From Gammaproteobacteria bacterium (GTDB taxonomy: Bacteria; Pseudomonadota; Gammaproteobacteria; Steroidobacterales; GCA-2729495), in the NCBI GenBank assembly GCA_014337915.1, contig QUBU01000003.1, positions 1-64,000 of the forward strand: a stretch of 64,000 bases of DNA. Reading direction: 5' to 3'. This document shows positions 1 to 8,031 of the stretch, one piece after another. Made by a program: the position numbers and the translations under genes. The notes beneath the pieces were generated by a model, which did no database searches, was not told the DNA's origin, and saw only the letters and a list, made by a program, of their open reading frames with translations. Position 1 is the first letter of the stretch; the number at the start of each line of letters is the position of its first letter.

Positions 1-99
1 ATAGGAATCGACCTTGGCGCGTGCCGGGGGCTTGGTGCCGTAGCCGATGGAGGGGATGTTCTTGCACTCGCCATCGCCGCCGAACTCCCAGCCGTGGTA
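1..99. repeat. Direct repeat copy A, inside Rieske gene 1
   Basis: Bases 1-45 equal 2316-2360 exactly and bases 62-99 equal 2361-2398 exactly. The 16 bases 46-61 are missing from copy B. Identity drops to roughly three quarters right after base 99. The left end of the repeat is cut by the window edge. Confidence 0.85.
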
Positions 100-321
100 G
101 GGGCAGACGACGCAGCCATTGACGATGCGCGGCTGCGTCGGCAGTTCCCAGGGGCCGCTGAGGGAGCCGCCGCGATGGGTACAGGTGTCGCTCAGCGTGC
201 GGGCAACGCCCTCGCTGTCACGGAACACCGCGAAGTTCAGGCCGAGAACCTTGACCTTCTCGGGCTTGTCGGGACTCAGGTCCTCGCTGCGGACCATCGG
301 ATACCAGAAATTGATGTACAT
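1..321 (-). CDS. Rieske aromatic ring-hydroxylating oxygenase alpha subunit (N-terminal part, runs off the left edge)
   Basis: The visible 107 residues form the Rieske [2Fe-2S] domain of a Rieske non-heme iron oxygenase. The first cluster ligands are in CTHRG and the second in CPYHGW, the normal Cys-x-His and Cys-x2-His pair. The ATG at 321 has a GGAGA ribosome site about 6 bases upstream. The catalytic iron domain lies outside the window. The enzyme family uses O2 and reductase-supplied electrons to hydroxylate or demethylate aromatic or alicyclic substrates; the substrate cannot be told. It is a close paralog of the broken gene at 1425-2620, and its last 99 bases in the window are almost identical to that gene. 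A third family member lies at 2897. Confidence 0.85.
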   Translation of the reverse strand, partial: MYINFWYPMVRSEDLSPDKPEKVKVLGLNFAVFRDSEGVARTLSDTCTHRGGSLSGPWELPTQPRIVNGCVVCPYHGWEFGGDGECKNIPSIGYGTKPPARAKVDSY

Positions 322-472
322 AGCCGTCTCCTGCCAGAGGGTTTCTTGTTGGACGGGATTTTTATAGCAGACGACCCGATGCCTCGATCCCGTGGAATGT
401 ACCTACGAAAACCCCTGAAATTGCAGTACAAAACGCTGTTTTCATGTCCGATGCAGGATTACCATCTGCGCC

Positions 473-703
473 ATGGAAACACCCCTGAAGCAGCCCCGTG
501 GCCCGTTCCGCCGCTCGCGGAACAAGGTGATCGCCGGAGTGTGCGCGGGCTGCGCCGACTGGCTGCGCTGGGACCCGCTCGTCGGCCGCTTTTTCTTCTC
601 GCTGATCACCGTGATGAGTGTCGTGGTGCCCGGGATCATCGTCTACCTCATCCTGTGGACGATCATGCCGAAGCCGCCGGCCGGGGAGGCCACCGGCGAC
701 TGA
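473..703 (+). CDS. PspC-domain small membrane protein
   Basis: A 76-residue protein with the PspC layout: a short basic N-terminus, the motif NKVIAGVCAGCADWL at residues 17-31, and a hydrophobic segment at about 39-65 that ends in LWTIMP. PspC proteins are inner-membrane proteins linked to the phage-shock envelope stress response, but many stand-alone copies such as this have no psp operon nearby. None of pspA, pspB or pspF is seen around it. It sits alone between the Rieske gene and a methyltransferase on the other strand. Family assignment is fairly safe; the function of this copy is open. Confidence 0.75.
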   Translation: METPLKQPRGPFRRSRNKVIAGVCAGCADWLRWDPLVGRFFFSLITVMSVVVPGIIVYLILWTIMPKPPAGEATGD

Positions 704-724
704 AATCGCCGCGATGTCGCCGAC

Positions 725-1348
725 TCAGCGCTCGCGACGCAGCCAGTAGCGGCCGACCAGCGCGCTGCGTCCCATGAACAGCGGCATGCCCGTGAGCAGT
801 TCGGGCCGGTAGGCACGCAGGACCAGCTCGGGCCCGAACAGGCGCTCGATGCGGTCGTGGGCAATACGGTTCGGGCCAACCGGCCAGCGGTCCCACCAGC
901 CGCGGCTGGCACAGTGCACGAGGATGAAGTCGCCGCCCGGTGCCAGCCACTGCAGCAGGCGCGCCTTGTACGCCGCATGCTGTGCGCCTGCCAGGCTGTG
1001 CAGGCAGCCGACGTCGAGAACCACGTCGAAGGGGTTTGGTGCCGCCCATGTGGTGACGTCTGCCTGGACGGCGGTGATGTCCAGCGCCTCCTTGCTGGCC
1101 TGCTCCGTGAGCAGGCTGACGGCCTGCGGCATGAAGTCCACGCCGGTGACGCGATAGCCGCGCTTTGCCATGTAAACCGAGTAGGTGCCGGCGCCGCAGC
1201 CGACATCGAGGGCCAGTCCGGGCGCAGCACGCGCGTCGAGCGCCTCGACCAGCAGGGCGGGCGGCTGCGCACGATGCCAGGGAAGATCCTCCGGCCGCTT
1301 TGCCCGGCCGTAGAGGCGATCGAAGACCTTGCGGCTCTGCTCACCCAT
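725..1348 (-). CDS. Class I SAM-dependent methyltransferase
   Basis: A 207-residue methyltransferase. The glycine-rich SAM loop is LDVGCGAGTYS, followed by the acidic residue at the end of strand 2 in TGVDFMPQAV, and VVLDVGCLHSL matches motif II. The overall shape is like the TehB/thiopurine methyltransferase group, but the substrate is not predictable. An ATG at 1354 also exists, but the GGAGGG ribosome site touches it directly; the ATG at 1348 has 6 bases of spacing and is preferred. It lies downstream of the broken Rieske gene on the same strand, with a 76-base gap that contains a GC-rich repeat. Confidence 0.75.
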   Translation of the reverse strand: MGEQSRKVFDRLYGRAKRPEDLPWHRAQPPALLVEALDARAAPGLALDVGCGAGTYSVYMAKRGYRVTGVDFMPQAVSLLTEQASKEALDITAVQADVTTWAAPNPFDVVLDVGCLHSLAGAQHAAYKARLLQWLAPGGDFILVHCASRGWWDRWPVGPNRIAHDRIERLFGPELVLRAYRPELLTGMPLFMGRSALVGRYWLRRER

Positions 1349-1424
1349 CGTCATCCCTCCGCAGATGAAACGGGGCCGGCACCGGTCTGCCCGCCGGCAC
1401 CGGCCCTTGCCGCATCTTAGCGCG

Positions 1425-2620
1425 TCAGGCGGCTTCGTCGCGGTCCTTGAGGTCGCGCTCCGCCCGGTTCTTCAGTAGTGGCACCGGGTCCAGTACCCAG
1501 TTGCCTGAAGTGCGGCGGCCCGGTGAGGGAATCGCATAGGCCTTGTCGAGGCCGTGGCGCCTGGTGAACTCCTTCCAGTCGATGCGCCAGCCGCGGTCAT
1601 CGAAGCTGCGCAGCCACTCGCGGTAGGTGGCGATGGCCTTGTCGGCGGGCATCAGCACCTCCTTCGACTTGCTGAGCGGCGTCATGGCCGGGTTGACCTC
1701 GAGCAGCAGTGCGATGTCCTGCCCGGCGATGACCTTGTTGCGCGCGTGGATCGGCGCATCGTTGTCCGGGTCGAGCAGGAAGTTGCGCATGTTGAGGAAG
1801 AATATCTTCGTCCTGTGCGCATCCACCGGCTGCTCGAAGAAGTACTGGCGAAACATCTTGTCCTCGGACAGGTTGATGTAGGTCGGCATGATGTTCGGGC
1901 CGTAGGTGCCGCCGCCGGCGAATATCCTGGTGCGCTGGGTCTTGGCATCGCCCCAGGGCGTATCGCTGTCCTTCGCGGTGACATGACCCCGCTGCGGCAG
2001 CGGCGGCGAGTCGAACTTGTGCATGAACCAGAAGCCCCAGCCCTGGCGGTGGTCCTCCACCTCGTACTCGTTCACCCGGTAGGTCTCGCGGTTGACGCCC
2101 TGGTGGCCGTGGGTCGGGTGTACGAATTCGTTGTGCGCCGGGTCGAGGCCGTTCTCGATGGAGCGCTCGTAGTAGTAGTTGACCTCGAGCACCAGCACCT
2201 GGTTGGCACGCCAGCCCGGCTGGCCGTACTCCTCGATCTGCAGCAGGGGCGGGCGCTCGCTCTCCGGCAGGTCGCCGAGGAACGCGAACACGATGCCGTA
2301 CTTCTCCACGGTCGGATAGGAATCGACCTTGGCGCGTGCCGGGGGCTTGGTGCCGTAGCCTTGCACTCGCCATCGCCGCCGAACTCCCAGCCGTGGTACG
2401 GGCAGACGATGCAACCGTTGATGATGCGTGGCTGGCCGGCGTTGGACCAGGCGCCGCCGAGGGAAGCACCGCGGTGAGTGCAGGTATCACTGAGGACGCG
2501 CGCCTGGCCCTGCTGGTCGCGGAATGCCACCAGGTCGCAGCCAAGGACCCGCACCTTCTGCGGGATGTCCGGTGCCAGATCCTCGCTCCTGACGATGGGA
2601 TACCAGAAGTTGATGTACAC
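1425..2620 (-). pseudogene. Rieske aromatic ring-hydroxylating oxygenase alpha subunit, frameshifted by a 16-base deletion
   Basis: The 5' part reads from a GTG at 2620 (ribosome site GAGGAGAAGG) through CTHRG and CPYHGW to GGDGECK, then leaves frame. The 3' part continues in another frame with YGTKPPARAKVDSY, through the catalytic iron motif D-x2-H-x4-H in NGLDPAHNEFVHPTHG, to the stop at 1425. Comparison with the paralog at 1-321 shows that exactly 16 bases are missing between 2360 and 2361. Adding 16 bases would restore a 404-codon frame, so everything else is intact. As it stands the Rieske domain and catalytic domain are not joined. This is either a recent natural lesion or an assembly error. 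The two pieces could be annotated as separate proteins by automatic tools. Confidence 0.8.
2316..2398. repeat. Direct repeat copy B, inside the broken Rieske gene
   Basis: This copy matches 1-45 and 62-99 without mismatch and lacks bases 46-61 of copy A. The junction 2360/2361 is the frameshift point. Only one base of microhomology flanks the missing segment. Confidence 0.85.
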
Positions 2621-2683
2621 GTGCCTTCTCCTCGTGATGTTGCAGCAGGCGATTGCAGCCTGCCGGATTGCGGGCGCATGCAG

Positions 2684-2697
2684 ATGATCTGGATCAT
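2684..2697. promoter_or_regulatory. FNR/CRP-type box between divergent Rieske genes (candidate)
   Basis: ATGAT-CTGG-ATCAT is a perfect dyad with the FNR geometry (consensus TTGAT-N4-ATCAA). It lies 64 bases upstream of the GTG at 2620 and 200 bases upstream of the ATG at 2897. It shares the TGAT-N4-ATCA core with 2795-2808 and 9032-9045. An FNR gene is 1.4 kb away. Confidence 0.5.
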
Positions 2698-2794
2698 CGG
2701 CAAGGCCCGGCGCATAGTGGCTTGTACGTAGCGAGCATCCCGTACGCCGCTGGCGGAATGCAGCAGGAGGCTGCAACCACGTTTTCGGTATCGG

Positions 2795-2808
2795 CTGATG
2801 TACATCAG
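2795..2808. promoter_or_regulatory. FNR/CRP-type palindrome upstream of Rieske gene 3 (candidate)
   Basis: CTGATGTACATCAG is a perfect 14-base palindrome that fits CTGAT-N4-ATCAG, one base off the FNR consensus in each half. Its centre is about 95 bases before the start at 2897, so a transcription start about 41 bases downstream (class II activation) would leave a leader of roughly 50 bases. The rest of 2621-2896 holds no gene. Confidence 0.5.
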
Positions 2809-2896
2809 GGATTCCTGCGCCCGGCGCGGCGTAACTTCCGTCCCTGGGGCAGTCGCCCAGGCGGCTGTCGGGACCAACTGAACCAGGAGATGACCA

Positions 2897-4033
2897 ATGC
2901 TTATCAACAACTGGTACGTGGCAGCCGCCGCCTCCGAAGTGCGCAGGGACAAGCCGCTGAAGGTACGCATGCTGGCCTGCGATTTCGTGCTGTTCCGTGA
3001 CGACAAGGACAAGGCTGTCTGCCTGAGCGACGTCTGCTGCCATCGTGGCGCCTCGCTCGGCAGGGGCGAGATGAATGGCTGCAACGTCGTCTGTCCGTAC
3101 CACGGCTGGGAGTTCGCCGGCGACGGCCGCTGCACCCTGATCCCCGCCATGGGCTCGGAAGTCACGATTCCCAAGCGCGTGCGGGTCGATGCCTATCCGA
3201 CGCAGGAAAAGTACGGCTGGGTATGGGTGTTCCTCGGCGACCTGCCCGAGAGCCAGCGCCCGCGCATCCCCGACCTGTTCCCCGAGTACGACGATCCGGT
3301 CGGCTGGCACCGCATTCCCTACGGCTTCGAAGCCAAGACCAACTGGATGCGGTTCGAGGAGAACTCGCTGGACACGGCCCACACGCAGTTCGTGCACCGC
3401 CAGTTCGGTGCCAAGCGCACCCCCAAGCTGGAGAACTTCCCGCTGGAGGAATCCGAGTGGGGTGCACGGGTGACCCGCCGCAAGCCGGCACCGAAGCCGG
3501 ACCAGAAGAGCGGCGAAATGGCCAAGATGCTCAGTGAGGAGCGGCTGAATACCAGCGTGGCGCTGGAGTTCAGCCTGGTGGGCCTCTGCCATCGCATCCA
3601 GCCGACGTTCAAGGAAGGCATGACGCAGATCAACTTCACCGCGCGCACGCCGGTGGACCGCAAGCTGAGCCGCGCCATCGGCTGGCAGGCCCGCAACTAC
3701 CTGAAGGAGCCGCAGTTCGACGCCGAGCGTATGGCGGGTATCCAGCTGGCCGTGGTTGAGGATCTCTCGGTGGTCGAGGACCTCAAGCCGCCGATCACGC
3801 CGGCGAAGCTCTCCGACGAGTTCCTCACCGAGACCGACAGCATGGAGATGGCTTTCCGCAAGCGCTGCTTCAAGTGGGCCGCCCAGGGCTACGAGATCGA
3901 CCTCGACGAATACGAGCGCCGCAGCCAGACGGAAATGCTGGTGATCCCGTCGCCGGCCCGCCGTGAGGATCCGAAGAACTGGGTGCACAAGACGGTGCCG
4001 CTGAAGCCGGCCTCGAAGGAGTCGCGCGACTGA
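2897..4033 (+). CDS. Rieske aromatic ring-hydroxylating oxygenase alpha subunit (intact)
   Basis: A complete 378-residue Rieske oxygenase. Cluster ligands are Cys47/His49 (CCHRG) and Cys66/His69 (CPYHGW). The mononuclear iron triad is Asp159, His162 and His167 in ENSLDTAHTQFVH, with the usual D-x2-H-x4-H spacing. The size fits single-component-type alpha subunits of the vanillate demethylase/phenoxybenzoate dioxygenase group, which work with a separate reductase; no reductase gene is next to it. It is divergent from the broken paralog, and the 276-base gap contains two FNR-like palindromes. If these are real, an O2-using enzyme would be controlled by an anaerobic regulator, which is odd unless oxygen is made inside the cell. 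Substrate unknown. Confidence 0.88.
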   Translation: MLINNWYVAAAASEVRRDKPLKVRMLACDFVLFRDDKDKAVCLSDVCCHRGASLGRGEMNGCNVVCPYHGWEFAGDGRCTLIPAMGSEVTIPKRVRVDAYPTQEKYGWVWVFLGDLPESQRPRIPDLFPEYDDPVGWHRIPYGFEAKTNWMRFEENSLDTAHTQFVHRQFGAKRTPKLENFPLEESEWGARVTRRKPAPKPDQKSGEMAKMLSEERLNTSVALEFSLVGLCHRIQPTFKEGMTQINFTARTPVDRKLSRAIGWQARNYLKEPQFDAERMAGIQLAVVEDLSVVEDLKPPITPAKLSDEFLTETDSMEMAFRKRCFKWAAQGYEIDLDEYERRSQTEMLVIPSPARREDPKNWVHKTVPLKPASKESRD

Positions 4034-4060
4034 GGCGACGAGTCGCAGTACGTGCCGGGG

Positions 4061-4097
4061 GGAGGGCGGCGGCGAACCTGCCACGCCGCCGCCCTCC
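4061..4097 (+). terminator. GC-rich hairpin after Rieske gene 3
   Basis: A 14-base perfect stem (GGAGGGCGGCGGCG paired with its complement) and a 9-base loop lie 25 bases after the stop. There is no T-run behind it, so it may be an mRNA-end hairpin rather than a classic intrinsic terminator. Confidence 0.45.
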
Positions 4098-4152
4098 ATG
4101 CCCGGTGGTAGGCTCCCGGTGCGTCCGGTAGCATCGCACCAGGAGGTTTCAC

Positions 4153-4932
4153 ATGGCAGGGCGCAAGTCCGCAGCGGCGGGCGGCGGCCGGACTGGTCCG
4201 CTGGCAGCACGACGGCGTAGCGCCGAGCCTGATGGCATCCTGCCCTGCAGCCGCTGCCAGGTTGCCGCCAGGTGCCTGCCCGGGAGTGTCCCGGAAGGCC
4301 AGATCGTGCAGGTGGAGTCCATGGTCACGCAGCAGCGCGTGCTGCGTGCCGGCGCGGTGCTGTTCCGCGCCGGCGAGGAGTTTTCCTCGCTGTTCGCGGT
4401 TCGGTCTGGCTGCCTGAAGTCCACGGTGATCGACGTGGACGGGCGCGAGCACATCCTCAACTTCCACCTGCCGGGTGAAGTCCTCGGCTTCGCCTCGATC
4501 TACCAGCGGCGGCATGCGGGCAACGCCATCGCGTTGACCACCTCCACGGTGTGCTACCTCTCCTTCAGTGAAGTGCTGCGGCTCTCGCAGCAGTTTCCCG
4601 AACTGATCCTCGGCCTGCTGCGCATTGCCAGCCGTTCGGCGCTCTACACCGGCCGCCTCACCGGTGACCACAACGCCGTGGTGCGCGTCGCCGCTTTCCT
4701 CAAGAGCCTGTCGGGCCGGCTCAGGGCGCAGGGCCGGCAGTCCTCGGAATTTTCCCTGGTCATGTCGCGCGAGGACATCGCCAACCACCTGCGGCTTGCA
4801 CCCGAGACCGTCAGCCGGGTGCTGACCCAGCTGCGCCAGCAGGGCGTGATCAGCGCCCGGGGCAAGGCCGTGCGGCTGCTCGACGAGGAGCGCCTGCAGG
4901 GCCTCGCTGGCCCGATGCTCCCTTACGGCTAG
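4153..4932 (+). CDS. fnr: FNR-type oxygen-sensing transcription regulator
   Basis: A 259-residue Crp/Fnr-family regulator. Four cysteines sit at 32, 35, 41 and 134. The C-x2-C-x5-C spacing, and the 93 residues to the fourth Cys (TSTVCYLSF), match E. coli FNR (20, 23, 29, 122), so it should carry an O2- and NO-labile [4Fe-4S] cluster. The DNA-recognition helix reads E218-T-V-S221-R222, the E-x2-S-R pattern that reads TTGAT-N4-ATCAA. The start has an AGGAGG site at 4141. It is followed by nnrS after 10 bases. Boxes of the expected sequence occur at 9032 and, less perfectly, at 2684 and 2795, so it probably controls the Nod-like gene and perhaps the Rieske genes. Other names for such proteins are ANR and FixK, but the cysteines argue for FNR/ANR. 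Confidence 0.9.
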   Translation: MAGRKSAAAGGGRTGPLAARRRSAEPDGILPCSRCQVAARCLPGSVPEGQIVQVESMVTQQRVLRAGAVLFRAGEEFSSLFAVRSGCLKSTVIDVDGREHILNFHLPGEVLGFASIYQRRHAGNAIALTTSTVCYLSFSEVLRLSQQFPELILGLLRIASRSALYTGRLTGDHNAVVRVAAFLKSLSGRLRAQGRQSSEFSLVMSREDIANHLRLAPETVSRVLTQLRQQGVISARGKAVRLLDEERLQGLAGPMLPYG

Positions 4933-4942
4933 GAATCCGGCA

Positions 4943-6064
4943 TTGGCACGGCTGTTCGAACCCTGGCGGCTGTTCTTTCCATCCGCGCTGCTGCTGGCAC
5001 CGCTCAATGTGCTGGCCTGGCTGGCGGTGCGCCAGGGCATCGTCGACTGGCCCGCGGCTTCCGCGTCCTGGCATGGACGGGAGATGGTGTTTGGCTACAG
5101 CTTCGCGGTGATTGCCGGCTACCTGATCCCGGCACTGCCCTGGCGGCAGGTGGTGACGCTCTGGCTGCTGTGGCTGCTGGGGCGACTGGCGTGGATCGCC
5201 CCGCCCGGGAGCCTGCTGCCCTGGCTGCAGCTGCTGGCGGGCGCGGCCTTCCCGGCGACCGTGGCGATACTCGGCTTCCAGCGCTTCCATGCGGTGAAGC
5301 GTGCCCGCAACCTGGCCTTTCCGGTGATCATGCTGGTGCTCGGCGTCGCCGGGGTGGCGACCTACGCGGCCGAGGTGGGCTGGTTGCCGGTGCCGGCGCA
5401 GAATCCGGCGGCACTGTCGGTGTACGTGGTGTCGCTGCTGGTGATGGTGATGGGTGGCCGCGCGGTGCCGACCGCGACCGTGGGCTCGCTGCGTGCACAG
5501 GGGCAGGTGCTGCGTGTCGTGCCGCGGCCACGGCTGGAGGCGGCCGGCATCGCCGGCATGCTGTCGCTGCTGGTGCTGGACATGCTGGGCCTGGGGCGCG
5601 CCGCGGGTCTGGTGGCGCTCGCCGTGGCGGGCGTGCTGGCGGCGCAGATGCTGCGCTGGCATAGCCTGCGCGTGCTCAACGATCCCGAGACCTGGCCGCT
5701 GCACCTCGGCTTTTTCTGGCTGGGCCTCGGGCTGGTGCTGATTGGCCTGCAGCGCCTGGGCTTCATCCTGCCGCCGGATGCTGGGGCGCTGCATGCGCTG
5801 GCGGCGGGCGGCATCGGCACCGTTACGCTGGTCATGCTGCTGCGGGTTGCGCGGCAGCGCGCGGGCGAGCTCCCCGCCTCGCCGGCGCTGCTGCAGGCGC
5901 TGCAGATCGCCCTGGCGGTGGCGGTGACCCTGCGCGTTGCCGGCGGCTGGATCCTGCCTGGCCAGCGCGAATCCATGCTCTGGCTGGCCGCGCTGGCGTG
6001 GCTGGTCGCATTTGGCCTCGGCACCGCCGTGCTGCTGCCGGCGGCGTGGCGTCCACCGCGCTGA
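4943..6064 (+). CDS. nnrS: NnrS family heme/copper membrane protein
   Basis: A 373-residue, very hydrophobic protein with about twelve membrane segments. The N-terminal LFEPWRLFFPSALLLAP and the WHGREMVFGYSFAVIAGYLIPALP stretch are typical of NnrS, including its conserved WHxxEM(L/V)FG. NnrS proteins bind heme and copper and relieve nitric oxide stress; they are usually under NO- or FNR/NNR-type control in denitrifiers. The start is a TTG at 4943 just after the fnr stop, with AGGA 8 bases upstream; no better in-frame start was seen. Likely co-transcribed with fnr. Placement fits the NO theme of the region. Confidence 0.82.
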   Translation: MARLFEPWRLFFPSALLLAPLNVLAWLAVRQGIVDWPAASASWHGREMVFGYSFAVIAGYLIPALPWRQVVTLWLLWLLGRLAWIAPPGSLLPWLQLLAGAAFPATVAILGFQRFHAVKRARNLAFPVIMLVLGVAGVATYAAEVGWLPVPAQNPAALSVYVVSLLVMVMGGRAVPTATVGSLRAQGQVLRVVPRPRLEAAGIAGMLSLLVLDMLGLGRAAGLVALAVAGVLAAQMLRWHSLRVLNDPETWPLHLGFFWLGLGLVLIGLQRLGFILPPDAGALHALAAGGIGTVTLVMLLRVARQRAGELPASPALLQALQIALAVAVTLRVAGGWILPGQRESMLWLAALAWLVAFGLGTAVLLPAAWRPPR

Positions 6065-6178
6065 AATGCCAGTCTGGCTGCCTACGGACATTCCTTATTC
6101 CAATCAGGGCGGCTGCCCTGCAACATCGCCACAGATCCGCCACCGGCAGGTCCCGGTCCGGGCGGGGAGGAACCCGCG

Positions 6179-6595
6179 ATGATCCAGCGACTTGGTCCGT
6201 GGCTGCGCTTCTGGGGCATGTTCGCCCTGTCATTCCTGGTGGCGACCATCGTGCTCATCATCGCCATCTGGCCATCGCGCGATCCTGGCGTCGTCGCCGA
6301 CCTGCAGGCGCCCGAGTGCCAGGAGTGGCGCCAGCTCGCGGATGACGGCGGTCCGTATTACTACCCGGAACCCGGCGAGACTTGCAGGGGCATCCGTCTG
6401 TTCCGCTACGAGCAGCACCAGACACTGCGCACCGAGGCTGACTACGACGCCTTCCTGCTGAAGGAGGGTGCGCGCAGGGCACTGGTCAGCCTGGGCGCCT
6501 GGGCAGCATTCTCGGCGCTGATGTATGCGCTGGGCCTGTTCGCCAGGAAGGTCGTGGTCGCCATGCTCAACCGGAGCAGCCGCAGGACCGGGTGA
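6179..6595 (+). CDS. Membrane protein of unknown function
   Basis: A 138-residue protein that I do not recognise. It has a membrane helix at about residues 12-31, a soluble loop of roughly 65 residues with two cysteines (PECQEW and GETCRG) that could form a disulfide if periplasmic, and a second helix at about 101-122, then a basic tail. The ribosome site GGGAGGA is clear. It overlaps the next gene by one base (TGATG), so the two are translationally coupled and likely work together. No conserved motif visible. Confidence 0.7.
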   Translation: MIQRLGPWLRFWGMFALSFLVATIVLIIAIWPSRDPGVVADLQAPECQEWRQLADDGGPYYYPEPGETCRGIRLFRYEQHQTLRTEADYDAFLLKEGARRALVSLGAWAAFSALMYALGLFARKVVVAMLNRSSRRTG

Positions 6596-7008
6596 TGCTG
6601 TTCGCGATCATCTTCGGCACGTTCGGTGGCGCCGTACTCGCCTTCCTTTCGGCACGCTGGCTGCTTACCCGGGCAGCCGACCGCTTCGCCACCCGGCCCG
6701 AGGGACGCAGCGCGATTTTCGTCTGCGGGCTGATATTCGGCGCGATATCGCTGGCGCCGGCAATCTTCCTCTCGGTCATGGCCGGTGGCACCCTGGGCAC
6801 GCGCATCGCCGAGGGTATTGCCGGTAGCCTGGGCATGGGCGGGTTCGTCGTCACGCTGGTGCTGGCGGTGGAGGTCGTGCTGGCCACTGTGGTCACCGTG
6901 ATCGGCAACGTCATCATCGGCGCCGCTCTCGGCGTGCTGGTGGCCCGCACCGTGTTTGGCACCCCGCCAGCCCGCGGCCCCGGGCCGCAAGCCACTGGCT
7001 CCGGATAA
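6595..7008 (+). CDS. Small integral membrane protein of unknown function
   Basis: A 137-residue protein with four probable membrane segments (about 2-24, 41-61, 73-95 and 97-118) rich in Gly, Ala and Val. I do not recognise a family. The ATG at 6595 overlaps the TGA of the upstream gene; a GTG three bases earlier is possible but less likely. The short C-terminal tail is Pro- and Gly-rich. It is followed 98 bases later by the ferredoxin gene. Confidence 0.65.
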   Translation: MLFAIIFGTFGGAVLAFLSARWLLTRAADRFATRPEGRSAIFVCGLIFGAISLAPAIFLSVMAGGTLGTRIAEGIAGSLGMGGFVVTLVLAVEVVLATVVTVIGNVIIGAALGVLVARTVFGTPPARGPGPQATGSG

Positions 7009-7106
7009 GGGATTTCCACCATCGCGCTGCCAGTGCCGGCGGCAGTAGCCTGTCCCCAGCAGGCAGGCCACGGCTGGCCCGGCCTGCCAGGACGAGGTGA
7101 AGCGCG

Positions 7107-7430
7107 ATGGCTCTGGTCGTCACCGAGAACTGCATCAACTGCAAGCACACTTACTGTGCGGACGTCTGCCCCGTGGATGCCTTCCGCGAAGGCCCGAACT
7201 TCCTGGTGATCAACCCGGACGAATGCATCGACTGCGGGCTCTGCGAGCCGGCCTGCATCGTCGGCGCCATCATGGACGAGCACGCAGTGCCCGGCCAGCT
7301 GCGCCCGTTCATCCAGCTCAATGCGCAGCTCGGCAATGTCTGGCCGAAGATCCGCGCCGGGAAGCCCCCGCCGCCGGATGCCGAGGAGTGGGACGGCGTG
7401 CCGGGCAAGCTCGCACTGCTCGAGCGTTGA
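7107..7430 (+). CDS. fdxA: Seven-iron ferredoxin (3Fe-4S/4Fe-4S), FdxA type
   Basis: A 107-residue cytoplasmic electron carrier. The first cluster motif is C-x2-C-x4-C-x3-CP ([14 protein letters not shown]) and the second C-x2-C-x2-C-x3-C ([11 protein letters not shown]), where the usual proline after the last Cys is replaced by Ile. [16 protein letters not shown] is the family signature. The C-terminal region with [12 protein letters not shown] is normal for FdxA. It stands alone before two converging repeat-protein genes. Electron partners are unknown; the Rieske oxygenases and the cytochrome b/ferredoxin fusion in this region both need low-potential electron carriers. Confidence 0.9.
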   Translation: MALVVTENCINCKHTYCADVCPVDAFREGPNFLVINPDECIDCGLCEPACIVGAIMDEHAVPGQLRPFIQLNAQLGNVWPKIRAGKPPPPDAEEWDGVPGKLALLER

Positions 7431-7440
7431 GCGGCAGGCC

Positions 7441-8013
7441 TCAGTAGAACGCGCCGGCGTCGTCGGTCTTGAAGTTGTGTTGCCGGACCAGCCGTCCGGC
7501 CTCGTCGAAGTATTCCCAGACGCCCGACCGCCTGCGGTTCATGAACCGGCCGCGCTTCCTGAGCTGGCCACTGGGATAGTAGAAATGCCACAGCCCTTCG
7601 GGCCGGCCCTCGTGGTAGCGGCCGGTTTCGGCGAGGCGGCCGTTCTCGTGGAACTTCTCGTACAGGCCCTCGAGGTCACCGGCCCTGTAGTTGAGCCGCT
7701 CGTATAGCTGGCCGGTGGCATCGAAGCGTTCGAAGAGGCCGTCCGGCTTGCCCTCCCGCGAGCTGCCGCTCACCTTGAGCCGGCCGTTGTCATAGTAGAT
7801 GCGCCAGGGCCCATCGCGTTCACCATTGCGGTACGTGCACTCGATCTCCAGCTGGCCGTTTGGATGATAGAACTCCCAGGGACCTTCCTCCTTGCCGTCC
7901 CTGAAGTTGCCTCTGAAGCCGATTTCGCCGTTGTCGTGGAGCCCTTCGGCCGGTCCGTCAGGCTGCCTGAAGCGTGACAGCCAGCGCTCGAGGTAATAGC
8001 GGAAGTTCAGCAT
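7441..8013 (-). CDS. MORN/YwqK-type repeat protein (1)
   Basis: A 190-residue protein built from about seven repeats of 20-24 residues with the core G-x-W-x2-(Y/F)-(Y/H)-x-N-G-(Q/R)-L, for example GPWEFYHPNGQLE and GLWHFYYPSGQLR. These are MORN_2 repeats, found in proteins labelled YwqK antitoxin-like, but most members have no proven role. No signal peptide is seen. It lies 18 bases downstream of a second such gene, so the pair forms an operon divergent from the Nod-like gene. Role unknown; a beta-strand scaffold is the safe description. Confidence 0.75.
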   Translation of the reverse strand: MLNFRYYLERWLSRFRQPDGPAEGLHDNGEIGFRGNFRDGKEEGPWEFYHPNGQLEIECTYRNGERDGPWRIYYDNGRLKVSGSSREGKPDGLFERFDATGQLYERLNYRAGDLEGLYEKFHENGRLAETGRYHEGRPEGLWHFYYPSGQLRKRGRFMNRRRSGVWEYFDEAGRLVRQHNFKTDDAGAFY

Positions 8014-8031
8014 GGCAGTGGTACCGTGGCG

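Noticed and set aside
1355-1424. GC-rich inverted/direct repeat between the broken Rieske gene and the methyltransferase
   Set aside because: The CCGGCACCGG units are direct repeats with only a short GGGCCGG/CCGGCCC stem and no T-run; too weak for a terminator call.
1597-3174. Long reading frame on the minus strand across the Rieske genes
   Set aside because: It is a high-GC shadow; it mixes out-of-frame Rieske parts and has no coherent protein motif beyond them.
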